Source: an uncultured Bacteroidia bacterium (lineage in GTDB: Bacteria; Bacteroidota; Bacteroidia; Bacteroidales; Prolixibacteraceae). Taken from it: 64,000 nt of DNA. The notes below the pieces were generated by a model. That model was given only the letters and a program-made list of their open reading frames with translations. It did not search any database and was not told the DNA's origin. This document shows, piece after piece, positions 33,001-33,970 of the stretch. Every line of letters begins with the position of its first letter. The stretch's first letter is position 1. Where the stretch lies: positions 1 to 64,000 of the forward strand of contig CAIXZH010000047.1 of assembly GCA_903923905.1 (NCBI GenBank), written 5' to 3'. Both the position numbers and the translations under genes were made by a program.

Positions 33001-33759
33001 CGTTCCATTATACTCATAATTCGCCCCTGCTGTGTAAGTTCTTGTTCCTGTCTGAATATTGCCGGTATAATTTAATCCAGCCGTAGTATTGATACCAACA
33101 GGTGAGCCAACTTTAAGGGTGGCTCCTGCTGCATTAATAAAAGTACCAAGACCACTTATAACTCCGGCCGGACCCATGATAAGTATCCCATTGTTGGTAA
33201 TTACAGTAGCAGTTAAACCTGTTGCTATGGTGCCATTGACCGTTCCTGTTGCCGATGAAAGCAAGGTAACACTTAGCTTATTAGATGACAATGATAATGT
33301 TATTCCAGTTCCAACAGTTAATGTATTATTAATAGTAATAATATTACCGGCAGTTCCAGCAGCAAGGGTACAGTTTCCATTGATGGTCAGACTATTTAAT
33401 GTTATCGTTGGCACAGCAGTGATGTTCGAAGATGCAGCACCTATAATAACATCATCGTTGGTAGAGGGTGCTCCACTTGGACTCCAGTTTGTGCCTGTTG
33501 TCCATACTCCCCCAGTTGTCGGAGACCATGTTTTGGTTGCCGCCTGTGTAAAAGAGGATATGAATAAAACGACCATAAACAAAACAGCCACTCTGACCGA
33601 AGAAAGGCATCTCCGGAAACGGCGCTCTTTTGCCTCTGAGCTTGCACGATCCTGAATTTTGGCAGTATATCCTGAAAAATCAAAACTATGGAACAAGGTT
33701 CCGGTTGAACCGGGAATAGAAAAATTTGGCAGAGATTCGGAGAGGTGAAGGGTTTTCAT
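1..33759 (-). CDS. Giant exported repeat protein (adhesin-like, probable T9SS cargo), 3' end outside window
   Basis: The minus-strand frame starting at ATG 33759 is in the same phase as the fully open frame at position 1. About 30 lines sampled roughly every 1 kb, plus continuous reads at both ends, contained no stop, giving at least 11,253 codons. The proline-rich antisense ORFs stay in one phase along the whole length, which argues against hidden frameshifts. Residues 1-55 are a polar extension; 56-73 form a hydrophobic signal segment ending TQA. The rest is Gly/Thr/Ser/Asn-rich predicted beta structure: repeated Trp/Cys modules, blocks resembling filamentous-haemagglutinin or autotransporter strand repeats, then PKD-like and glycine-rich parts near the left edge. 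This resembles giant Bacteroidota surface proteins such as SprB-like adhesins; a surface adhesion or matrix role is inferred. The start was chosen because no ATG, GTG or TTG lies in frame between it and the upstream in-frame stop at 33886-33888. The expected C-terminal sorting domain cannot be seen. Confidence 0.9.
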   Translation of the reverse strand, partial: MKTLHLSESLPNFSIPGSTGTLFHSFDFSGYTAKIQDRASSEAKERRFRRCLSSVRVAVLFMVVLFISSFTQAATKTWSPTTGGVWTTGTNWSPSGAPSTNDDVIIGAASSNITAVPTITLNSLTINGNCTLAAGTAGNIITINNTLTVGTGITLSLSSNKLSVTLLSSATGTVNGTIATGLTATVITNNGILIMGPAGVISGLGTFINAAGATLKVGSPVGINTTAGLNYTGNIQTGTRTYTAGANYEYNGTAAQVTGTGLTANQPANLTISNTAGVVTLSANTTITGNLNIQTGANLNLSTYTANRSASGGGTLTIAGTLQLGAASGGQTGSNFPINFLNVIMTGGTVNYSLAGGGQTIYATPTYNNLTLSNTGGSQTAGGDLTVNGTLTTTSGGTLNLGTNLLLGTLPTITNSGTIRTQNTTSAPVPSGLTWGGTGAVQYDAATGGQTVMAGTYTILNINNTSNTDAASGAITAATLNITAGGSLNMVTYDLGLTTIVSAGTLRTQSVSATPIPSGISWGGTVQFDATSGSQKVVTGTYNNLTLSNTSGVQSAIGNLTVNGTLTTTAGGTLDMVTYQLLGTLSTIANGGTINTQNTGATPIPLDKNWNGTIVYNAAAGQTVVRSNGYTYLNLSVGGTKTFTDATNVKYLSIGTNVIANLGTGLSHNALTLTMGGALQSNGVYGSSKSAAPTATQNDTYFAGTGVVNVSDVVGATKLVITGNGTQIAGATQTITITAKDNFGATDASYIGDKILTFSGANSSPAPAGTNPTVTNKNGSAIAFGTSSTITFNNGVATATMALYKVETASIAATDGILNITPSLYQLSVAVSSAALDHFVIQLNSPQEVGVAFGGSLTNTLAALDVYDNGVTNFNAATNNVTFTTSAVGYSVTGLGSGNNNVLNQTGSFNATTGVADLSGMIFGGTPGSYTFTATSSTVPTKTVTSSLITINHSSPFTFYSIASGNWNSNTTWSYLSGGSPVPVGIYPTALDIVNIQSSRTVTVASGASCATVTVGVATSANGITISGANSLTVSGAITMNSPTATLNSTIAVGTGTLTASSIAIPGSGTSGRNTIVSVSTGTINVSGNISFSGTATTAQLNFTGAGTLNIGGDLGNGGSFTRSTGTIIFNSNGSQSIGAYTYNNLTLSGSGVKNFASGTTTINGILSMEGTATTTLTGTLVYAASATLQYKGSSAQITGAEFLPTFPASGNATGVIIANTNGVTLGGSQVVNAPVTINAGANLNTSSVNNYALTFGGNFTINATGSFTANGSAIRIGGSGTQSIAGFTTTGLVSMVKTGGVASFTGNVSGAGLTINGSGGTLTLDSGTPLTHTFTGDITLTAGTLNGAKSTLQVNSPGGTAWNGTGSLFTPATGTVVFGAGDQTIAATATTFNNVIFTNSGTKTLGSATTANGTITVDGGVTVNNGVSLTANGSLTGAGSLLQEANSQLNVGSTMTIAAIDVSTNINTVNFSGGAQTVNVLNYSNLSLSGTGTKTLTSGLTISGALSISGSAAADPGINSFPVNTLFLGGASMTSGYYGSTSSINAPPANQSTWFLAGSTGDVHTLTGCIIGTWTGNANSDWNTASNWCGGLLPGSSTDVIIPSGGNQPIINTGSAAFCNNLTISGGAILTLAGSNSLTVSGKVTNNGTLVVSGTNNTLSISGDLTNNHILTVSGTNNTLSIAGNWSNTGTFNPGGTVNFTGTAQTISDVSGTNSFNNVTFSGSGTTTLSIPIIANGAFTISAGALATSDNAVTFGGSFVNNGLFTAGASQITIAGASTQSISGFTTSGNVLMTKTAGVATFTGDVNANGLSINGSGGTLDLGLLHTHTFTGDWIRNAGTLAGNTSTLNIGGNTINTAGSFTPGSSTVKYNGTGARTTANVTYNNLTLSGSGQINNIGITVNRILSMEGTTTATALPIYGSGATLQYNGGGAQITGPEFPDTWNGSGGVIIANTVGTVTLGGAKVINAPLNINNPSATLNTDAANSFDLTFGGSFVNSGTFIANGSNITISGAGTQSIAGFSTTGNVLVTKTGDVATLTGGLSGNNLTINNGTPAVLNLGDGLNHYFSKLTMGGNGQNLGTFGGTGSAATYITTAYFAPSTGILHVAASDCITGTWFGGIDTDWNNGANWCGGAVPDATTNVNIPSGGNQPAISAAAFCNNITINSNATLTIGTNTLTVSGNWTNSGGILPANTGTVIFNGSAPQTITGTNAFHHLTLSGTGIKTLSAGTSIGGDLTLSGTVSTATVANLILGGNLLVGDGTNAAAFTAAGFALTVTGNTTVAGGSTLTNSAPPATGSKIFTGLTTINSGGTWTNSGNSPVTFSGGITNNGTFTSGTAIHTFNANSQILNGTLSIPSVTVTGITLTNNGMLTVGNALAGTGGLTNESSANLIIGGTSTIATLTATANGNTVNYSGTSQTIKATNYYNLAFSGSGTKTFTANLTIGADLSTITGVMIDLGIYTPASATYTLDGIPQTVDSSYGGTGSSADHQTSNFVADPGLLLVGKACVLGHWMGTLDTDWNKPDNWSCGKVPTAASDAYIDDISTTSGNFPNLTVAAACRNITIQPGGILQISGANTLTVNGNWTNNGTFTDNSGTINFAGATPIINGATTFNNLTLSGSGLVTFNTVPTVNGVFSLEGTSTFSAVPVYGSAATLQYNKPGPFTAGSEWMTPFAPTGGVIISNTGAITINAAKVFNTGVPLTINGGTLITGGNQLTFGGNYINNGGTLTAGSSPIVIAGTMTAQSIAGYTTTGLTTMSKPGGTATFTGNVSGAGLTINGTGGTLNLGTGLTHTFNGTWTRTTGTLDGGSSIINFTAATVSTGTGGTFTPSAGTVAYSLAGAQTAPALTYNNLTLSGSGAKTFYLASPTINGILSLEGTATVSVSYYLFTGPVTYGPNATLQYNTSTLRTATTTEWITPFVATGGVVIANTGAINPGAAVVFNSTAPLTLKSGASLNMSTFLLTLNGNLVNNGATTSGSGGLLITGTSNQSIGAFTTTGAVNFTNTGGTATLTGNLNGASLTINGAGGTLNLGAGYTHTFSGLVTLTAGTLDGGSGVLNLPGAATPFTGTLTNFIPDAGTVNYSFAGDQTIPIFPYYNLTLSGSGKKTFTTAMSIGNNLTINNSPGGAYVDLGTFSHSALSLNLDAVQYRTDSWGSGASPALHPDNTYFLSTSTGLIYLGGTCIPGLWSGASTTNPTAWEDVTNWSCGVLPGITTNVVIPSGLANYPVINSAASSKSITIQSGAKLAISGPNSLTVIGNWNNGGTFTSDPVVISTLTVGGNLTNTGGTFSPGIGMVILNGSTPMISGGTVFNNLTLASTGSVTFGSGTTTVNGILSIENGSAVNVFTGSLVYGANATLQYNSGSTSRSSSPIEWPTPFTATGGVIINGTGGSVISVDQAKTFNPGTSLTLNSGATLNMSNFLLTISGNLVNNGATTTSTGGLTITGVIDQSIGAFTTTGPVLMTKGGSTATFTGNINGATFTVNGPNGTLNLGTGLTHTFTGVATLTAGILNGGSSTLSLSAAPTPFTGAAANFIANAGTVNYSGLAAQTIGNFTYYNLIFSGTGVKTFPAAITINNDLTIINDGTSGASANLGSFTHQSISLHFNSVLQATGSWGSTSIYETAINQDVTFFGSTATGILNVGAACLPGTWTGAVDYNWNNIGNWLCDVLPDGTTDVVIPSAGVTVFPIISTTSVTIKSLTIQSGASLTIDPLNPANIAITGVWSNSGVFNPGTGTVIFNGGAQTLTGTTAFNNLTFGGSGIKTLSGTATINGTLSMEGTASVSAAPTYGSTATLQYNKSAPFTTGAEWINPFTITNGVVITNTGVITLGEPKVFGAGIPLTINAGATLTPGTNLLTLGGNFIINGSGAGAGVFTSGPGGVTITNTMPAQSIAGFTTTGTVSMTKTAGTATFTGSVNAGGLTINGTGGTLNLGTGLNHTFNGIWTTSNGTLDCGSSIVSFIAPGTLFSRTGGTFAPNAGTVAYSLSGDQTAPPLIYNNLTLSGSGIKNFATSPTVNGVLSMEGTATVSKTIAYGPNATLQYNSTTRTASTNEWITPFTASGGVVITATGVITANSAKVFNATAPLTLNSGSILDMSTWLLTLNGNLVNNGATTNGSGGLTFAGTADQSIGTFTTTGTVTMSKSGGTATLGGILNGAALNINGSGGTLDLGPLLSHTFSGDIALTTGTLSGNSSTLNVNSTSLSAWSGQGTVFSPGNGNVVFGGNAQTITSTSSIFNNLTLSGTGTKTFTDVIIVNGTVSINTGAPVSLPDLSNSTAQLLYLDGLPSVPLKGSFGSTAAGVPAANQSNTYFSSGSSGILNVGICPPGIWDGAKSSDWNDPDNWCGGLPLSTTDVTISAGAGVTYQPEISGLITAPVCRNITINSGASLTFTGANTLTVGGNWTNSGTFTAGSGIIAVSGNLNNSTGTFNANTGTVIMNGATPTISGGNTFNNLTLATIGAVTFGAGITTINGILSVENGTNVNIFTGSIAYGGSATLQYNAVASARTVSSEWPATFNSTGGVIIKGSGTITANTAKTLGTGVALNLGNGTSLNMSSYLLTLNGDLINSGATTSGSGGLNLTGTTNQSIGAFNTLGTVTMSKTGGTATLTGNINGAGLTINGSGGTLILDAGTPLVHTFTDVITLTIGTLNGGSSILKENAISTAAWNGDGSVFNAGTGTVSFGAAGNQTLSASPTTFNNLTFLGSGTRTITTANCTVNNVFSLEGTTTVSAAPTYGPNAKLQYNKPAAFTNGVEWISTFVATGGVSITNTGIITLSAARQLGDLAHKVPLEIKDGATLSTSGSNFGLIFYGDFINAPTGNLSAGSSPINITGTATQNIGHFTTSGSVSVTKTGGIATFTGNIGGAGFTLNAPGAILNLDSGTGALTHTFSGGWIRTVGTINAVSSTLNIGGNVTNTGGSFSAGTGTVNYNGAGAQTIANVTYNNLVLSGSGTKSFPAAIMITSDLTIIPAALADLGIYTHSAATLNLNSMSPTLQSPGTYGSSLSAAGTKDDTHFLNSSNGILYVGASCIPGTWTGAALDGDWGNKANWSCTDQIPLATTDVIIPGGLSTPYPIISSLEAALCKSITIQPLATLTNNNILTVSGNWINNGGTFTDAGSVYFNGASQSIGGTASTIFNNLSLSGPATSLANTVAITVTNTLSIGDGTTFTAGAYPLTVTGNTSVGSGVSGKLSINSATGSLALGNITIYNGGAVNLTVGASVSAGSLTINSGGTWNSSTAAAGVTLTGDLTNNGTFSNSVATTYSIGGNLTNNGLTFTPGTGLYTLTGGSKTISGTITIPSLTIGSTGGYSNSGVITSATVLTVTGALNNAGTLTVPLLLSVGGALINSGTITASTELFGSGVLTNNSTGILNIGGTSSIITLTSTAPGNIVNYNGAAQTVHANSYSNLTLSGSGVKTLTTGTTLVGGNLTLSGTASTATVTGLSVGGNLLIGDGTTFTVSGFSFNVAKTSTIGGGTNGSLIISSPSALPLFTGLVTIASGSTWINSGNSPVTFRGGITNNGGTFTAGTGLHTFDSNDQALTGTFSIPNITTPITLTNNNLLTIITSLAGYGTLEQATGSTLNLNFPGPSSINTIDAATYVNTVNYSMAGAQAVYGTTYQNLTLSNSGTKSFTIQETINGILSVTGTAVADLGNFSSNSANILNLGIAPQKAGSYGSTNSSATNTNDTYFLYPSKGILYVGTLGKCVPGSWSGTTNTDWNTASNWCTGSVPDITTDVIIPSATPHSPEIGGGTPALCNNLTINPGAMLAFTGANTLSVGGNWTNNGTFTSNSNGTVVLNGAAQAIEGSSATTFNNLTLGGTDVVTLSTLPTVDGVLSMEGSATVSASPNYGSAATLQYKGTGAQTTGMEFPSTWSGLGGVIIANTSLNAVTLGGAKVINAQLQINSTAILNTSASNYAVTFGGNFINNGTFSANASPITISGTGTQSIAGYSTTGLTTMSKTGGVATFMGNVNGAGLTLNGSSGTLDLGAGLTHTFTGAWIRTIGALSGNSSTLIIGGTTTNTGGTFDLGTSTVKYNNSGTQTIANVIYYNLTLAGTGAKTTTGATVNNILSMEGTATTTGTAPTYGANSTLQYNRTTTLPSGLEWVTPFTGAGGVLITNTGAITMGAPKVFNAGIPLTINAQATLITGTNLLTLGGDLTINGSGATAGVFTSGSGGVTLGGTALTQSISGFTTAGPVSMTKTAGVATFTGPVTGVGLMINGKSGTLNLGNDLIHTFSGTWTRTDGTLEGGSSTINFTAPGTVVSGTGGIFTANTGTVNYSASAAQTIANVVYNNLSLSGGGAKTFPAAITINNILNIIPGSPAVSADLGTGFNHTALDLQLNSVDQSVGTWGATASGAANKDDINFLSGKTGLLYVNTCITGLWYGGSSPDWNTPANWSCSTVPLATTNVSITSGTNYQPTIAADGFPKNCNNITIDAGASLAFIGANTLIVGGNFINNGAFTDNAGTVVLNGGSQTISGTNIFNNLTLAGTGGVTFGTGSATVGRIFSIENGSNSNTYTGALVYGPNATLQYNAGTSNRMVSSVEWPATFTSSGGIIINGTNPGSIVLNAVARQIGDASHAVDLKINSGATLNTGNFGLTFYGYFTNGGTLTAGSSPITITGTADQNIGTFSTTGPVLMTKSGGMATFTGNVTGGGLTINGTSGGGLDLGSGTHTFTGNVSLLGGSLLGDASTVNVNSSTSAAWNGTALVFTPGTGTVIFGGSGQTIATTESYFNNLTLNGSGADVKAFNNPANIKGTLTISGALASLPNLSNSLATALVLVGVVPPNQASGNSYGSSAANVPLTNQYDAYFSPASSGILNVGTCFPGTWLGVTADWNDPNNWCGGLPGTSTDVVISSGTGIIQPVISSAVPAAVCRNITINSGASVSFSGAYSLTVNGNWNNLNGISGFNDTFGTVIFGGGAQTIKGISNFNNLTLNGTGAVTFGSVVSDVTTVRGTLSIGNGSNINNFTSTTSLAYGGSAYALQYNQGLSARTISNEWPATFSGTGGISVNGSGLLTANENKLLGTGVALTLAGSSSLNMSTYLLTLNGDLINNGATTAGSGGLTLTGTADQNIGAFNTTGLVLMSKSAGAATLKGNLNGGALTINGSAGTLNLDAGITGLTHTFSGVVTLTAGTLNGRLSILNENATGALSWSGNGTLFNAGSGTVVFGGNGAQTIATPSVFYNLTIAGSGGKTLSGNPTSTVSNILSMEGSATVSQAPIYGAKATLQYNKSAVFTSGVEWITPFLATGGVVIRNTGAITLDHDRQLGNASVSVPLNITSGSTLATANFGLTFFGDFTNNGTFTGGSSPVIMAGGAAQNIGPFLTTGLVSMTKTGGTALFTASVTGGGLTINGTGGILDLGNGPNTFTGNLTLTSGTLFGNSGILYVGGNSTATGGVFTASSSTVNYNNPTVNQLIANLSYNNLVLTGTTSVKQFTANTTINGNLSATGSGTFINLGTYNHTAKTFTLNTTPESTGTTYGGATSSAINISSDFAAATGLLYVDVSCIPGTWIGGTSGSPTDWNVGTNWSCGKVPAPSTDVIISSGTNQPVISGPATCNTITINPGATLTNSSTLTVTGNWNNGGTYTDNSGTVILTGTAPIISGGTTFTNLTLASTAGPVTFGSGITTINNGILSVENGSNVNIFTGTLVYAGTARLQYNAGNFTRTTSAEWPVSFTTSGGVIIGGVGAITVDGAKSLADNVSLVINASATLTPGANLLTLGGNLTIGSGGNLTIGSGGVTLTGAVDQTISGFTTTGNVSMTKSSGTATFQGGVTGVGLNINGAGGVLNLGTSLNHTFSGTWANTAGTLDCGSSTLNLTASGLIVSATSGTFIPNTGTVNYSGPAQTVGGLNYTNLTLSGTGAKGMTSGTTSVTGNLTLGGTASATTVSALSIGGNLSTGNGTTFTVAGFPLFVSKTTTIGGGTSGSLVINNSAATPIFNGLVTLANGASWNNSGSSTVTFKNGLTISGTGNFNAGTGIHTFDTNDQATTGTLAIPSVTVNGVTLTNNNVLTISTALTGTGNLVQATGATLNLGFSGPSDINTLDAATNLNGVNYNMAGAQIAYPTTYQNLILSGSGVKSFIIEETINGILTINGALADLGSFSNNYAQKLILGSVSQSSGTYGGTASPAPNQNATYFGSTATGVLNVNVSSCIPGTWLGKDADWNNGSNWCGGIVPDAGKDVIIPSDGVQPIILDDGKPKACNSLNIGTGATLTVAGSNILTVNGNWTNGGTLVPGTGTVIFNNSDQKISGTTVFNNLTLGGTGVKTFKTDSLTVNGILSIEFSDNKAYVSAAPTYGSGATLQYNATTALTAGLEWISPFMASGGVDIDNKGVIIMNGPKQFGNNTSVPLSIDPGATLVTNNFGLTFHGDFINLGGTLTAGTSVVAITGTTSTQNISGFTTLGAVSMTKTSGAATLTGNVNGTGLTINGNGGVLNLGAGLTHTIEGTVTLTSGILNGGSSILNENSANTSASGSWVGSGTNFVANTGTVVFGGNNDQTINTTTIFNNLTLAGSGSKSITTQTTTTVNGVLSMEGSALLTATGTFAYGPAATLQYNTTTPRTASSTEWITPFMPSGGVIITNTGAITMNEAKVFNASIPLNINGGTLITANKPVTFGGSFINNGGTLTAGSSPIVITNTMASQSISGLMTTGTVSMTKSSGVASFTGNVNGSDLILNGSGGTLNLDSGSGGFIHTFTGNWTRTAGIMNGSSSTLIIGGITTNTAGTFNPGTGTVQFNGGAQTIASVLYYNLVLSGNGVKTFPEATTILGDVTINLPATADLGNFIHKALTLHRDGGLSNSGVFGGSYCTTANAIIDPTYFASTSPASTGTIYINQCIPGNWLGTTSTDWNDINNWSCPALPDETTDVTIPPGGNQPVIGANAFCRSITLQTGASLGIIGTSSLTVYGNLNNSGTFSSGSGTVILQGSGAQSVSGGTTFNNLTLSGGGVVTFDNEGFTTIDGMYTIGNGSFANVYGSSFFYGPNGGLTYNAGGSVRTVNPTEWPGTFTGLGGVTIGGTGIVNLDGAKILGNNSAVALTILPGATLATNSYDLTFDGNFVCKASSSFTGLQAGSSNITFAGILGAQSIDGITTTGLMSMTKTSGSATFTGNVNGSSLIINGNGGTLDLGSGLTHTFTGTWTSKAGTLDAGTSTVNFTAAPVLYSYSGGTFLPSNGTINYSALSPQTIAGVTYYNLILSGSGAKSLPVNTTILNDLTIINNPAGNPAGSGASADLGTLLYHTAHSLHLDTNLKDPGTYGSTASGAGTTDSNYFGTSASGILIVGGACVPGNWTGATNTDWNTASNWCSGTVPDMTTNVTIPIVANGKYPLISAADVCNNIIINAGASLTINGTNTLSVYGDWTDNGGTFIPNQGKVIFSGGVQTLEGTTTFNGLTLAGTGTVTFNGAITVDDILSVENGTNSIVFGVSGLLTYGPLASLQYNVGASSRTSSNEWPTTFTAAGGVNILGSGVITLNAPKQIGDVTHNSPLNIVSGSLSTSGSNYPLTFYGNFTNTGTLNAGNSAINIAGTAAQSIAGFTTTGPVAMIKTGGIATLTGNVNGGDFMLNGTGGNINLGIGLTHTFTGAWTRSNGGIDLNTSNLLIGGSTTNTAGNFTASTGLVNYNGAAAQTIANVSYYNLTLSGAGAKTTIGATVTNILSMEGTATATNLPAYGTASTLQYKGSAAQVTGTEFPATLTGTGGLIVNNAAGVTLATANKTVTGPLGLTAGVLATTSAYTLTVSGTVTRPPTTGGWVNGKLILSVPTGAQTRTFDIGDATNYAPVTVAFTSVGTAGNLTAFTTAGQHPNYSTSILDPTYYVNRYWTVTPGGGLVFSPGTASATVNWVATDMIGGTSVNLYQLGEWVSPTWTYPAVSTITSGSLNVTGLTFFGDFIVGAIKRSAGTGILTTSGTFTVPLGVTSIDVYTWAGGGAGGGRTLFQLFGGGGGGGGGFEKATIAVKGGLTFNYTIGSGGTGSANAKGGNGGNTVFTGRSNNGTIATVTAIGGGGGGLGASNTYGPGGTGGGGSTNIASNSDISAVVTRTGGTGATPSGSGSGAGGGGGAGDLGAGNNGAGGTNPAGGTGGTGSATGYGGGDGGSGSTTYNNSGSPGNNPGGAGGGVSDAVLSAILTSPGNGGKGQTAVFWTCIYPDASNFVITSTAANICQGVAVPISVSSTTLKDGAYFVVYTISGGVGSYSSSLTMAAGIGSFTTVPVTPVGALTLTVNAIDCTPVNGVTYPITVIGAPNPTVTSSAADPATSCVNNSYNFTTESGMSNYTWTVSGVAGTDYTVTAGASTNILTLTWLLTGIHTVSVSYTSPVTGCPSYISGSTSTTVYQVPDNAGVITPASITACIGKSYTFNVGAINYATSYTWTYSGTGVTFSGQTTNAITITFPSGATGGNLTVQGTSPCGSGVASTTPVVITVNPGPEAAGTITGTAIVCTPLTGVTYTVPVIANADSYVWSYSGTSAGQVTSATSNTITFDFTTGTSGTLSVYGQSNTCGAGTAATFPITVTANPVAAFTASAVTVNSGTSINFTDNSTNTPTSWAWSFTGGVPSTSTVKNPTGIAYNNPGTFDVSLTVTNGCNTSTLTKTGYITVINPITSVAGDFTFTVPPCITQITVEAWGAGGAGGSGSGASDAAKAGGGGGASTYSTFTTTPGTVYNYHVGAGGVPSATAGTNPTAASASYFGNATVGSGNAANTVVYAASGSYGGAGTIGAGGLYSACYPTANAFSGGNGAANSGNYGGGGGGSAGGGGAGGIGNPSGGINSTAVTVAGTAGSAGTLLAGAIGGAGGISGAAGTPGFVPGAGGGGKGFGGTRSGSGANGRVVITWAAAPVLDVTNFSVSAIAVCSGTSSTVTVNSTTVPPGTHNITYNLSGANTGTSLTSTLYLVNGTGTFTTAALSNSGSTTVTITGVDCTVVAANNTAVFTVNALPQGSLTANGPFCVTGAGQLTWTSSAGTGPFIVQYSDGAASHTASGVVSGTPFSVATTPVTNTTGYTIISVSDANGCIRTTGFIGGTATITVNPSISTNTVSAAQAICSGAIPAALTGSTPSGGNGTYAYLWESSIDGTSFATTTGTSNGISYTPAALTVSTWYRRTVTSGTCSDISPAIEITVNPVLAGNTISSVQSICSGITPSALTGSIPTGGNGTYVYLWESSTDGTLFTTASGTSNGINYIPGVLTVSTWYRRTVTSSGCTDISPSTEITVNTLPALFTVTGGGSYCTSGTGVAVGLSGSETGISYQLQVDAVNTG
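130..650 (-). repeat. Two tandem ~85-residue repeats within the giant protein
   Basis: Two adjacent near-identical units of about 255 bp (roughly 395-650 and 135-395) encode a segment running from QSICSG through ALTGS and GGNGTY to WYRRTVTS. Each carries two conserved Cys, in ICSG and near the end (TSGTC/TSSGC). Such units are common in Bacteroidota surface proteins. The array may continue beyond the left edge. Confidence 0.8.
1270..1940 (-). repeat. Glycine-rich module 1 of the giant protein
   Basis: The translated minus strand starts FTVPPCITQITVEAWGAGG and continues with long Gly/Ala/Ser runs, ending near VVITWAAAP. Gly-rich low-complexity coding causes the Pro-rich antisense ORF at 1172-1534. 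It resembles glycine-rich beta modules found once or twice in Bacteroidota giant surface proteins. Function unknown; structural spacing or surface exposure is inferred. Confidence 0.75.
1960..2230 (-). other. PKD-like domain in the giant protein
   Basis: The encoded segment contains NSGTSINFTDNSTNTPTSW, followed by WSFTGG and a GTFDVSLTVTN end strand, the usual signature of a PKD fold (polycystic-kidney-disease Ig-like domain). Further PKD-like or Ig-like segments lie at about 2230-3290, with repeated SYTWTYSG and SYVWSYSG strands. These domains typically act as spacers in extracellular proteins. Confidence 0.7.
3320..4045 (-). repeat. Glycine-rich module 2 of the giant protein
   Basis: Second copy of the glycine-rich module type, starting FTVPLGVTSIDVYTWAGGG and carrying a run of about ten Gly followed by FEKATIAVKGG. 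It is about 240 residues long and shares its opening (FTVP...I.V..W.GGG) with the copy at 1270-1940. The two are separated by PKD-like domains, so they are not a simple tandem duplication. Confidence 0.75.
5835..33535 (-). repeat. Array of ~16 Trp/Cys modules with intervening beta blocks
   Basis: A recurring segment of the form C-I-P-G-x-W-x-G...DWN...NWCGG.VP...TDV.IP...QP.I...A.C.NI can be read at about 5865, 7210, 9260, 11190, 13255, 14590, 16610, 18640, 20755, 22785, 24170, 26200, 27390 and 29020. A degenerate copy lies near 30860 and the N-terminal copy near 33500. Between copies lie blocks with a LSMEG...Y..GATLQYN...EW..F..GGV signature. Spacing is mainly 1.93-2.12 kb (two QYN blocks in most cases) or 1.34-1.39 kb (one QYN block). 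Copies are diverged at DNA level, so this is old duplication rather than recent slippage. Confidence 0.8.
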
Positions 33760-33804
33760 ATCCTTTATTTTTTTGTTTTTCAGTTCAGAGGTTGAGGAAA
33801 TGGT

Positions 33805-33950
33805 TCTATTGTTTCTGTAGTTCCTGTAGTTCCTGTGGTTTCTGTGGTTTCTGTGGTTTCTATGGTTTCTGTGGTTCCTGTGGTTTCAGGTGTTTCCAGA
33901 GTTTCCAGAGTTTCTGAAGTTGCTATGGTTCCTACCGTTAAGGTGGTTCT
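33805..33950 (-). repeat. 9-bp degenerate tandem repeat between porV and the giant gene
   Basis: On the plus strand the unit is GTTTCTGTG with variants (GTTCCTGTA, GTTTCTATG, then GTTTCCAGA), repeated about a dozen times. It fills most of the 211-bp gap between the porV stop and the giant-gene start. Read in the giant-gene frame it would encode Asn-His-Arg triplets, but no start codon lies in it and an in-frame stop sits at 33886-33888, so I treat it as untranslated. It is not a CRISPR: there are no spacers. Confidence 0.85.
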
Positions 33951-33970
33951 ATAGATTCCGAATAGTCCCG

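Noticed and set aside
33805-33950. Possible CRISPR array
   Set aside because: The repeats are 9 bp, contiguous and degenerate, with no spacers and no cas genes in the window.
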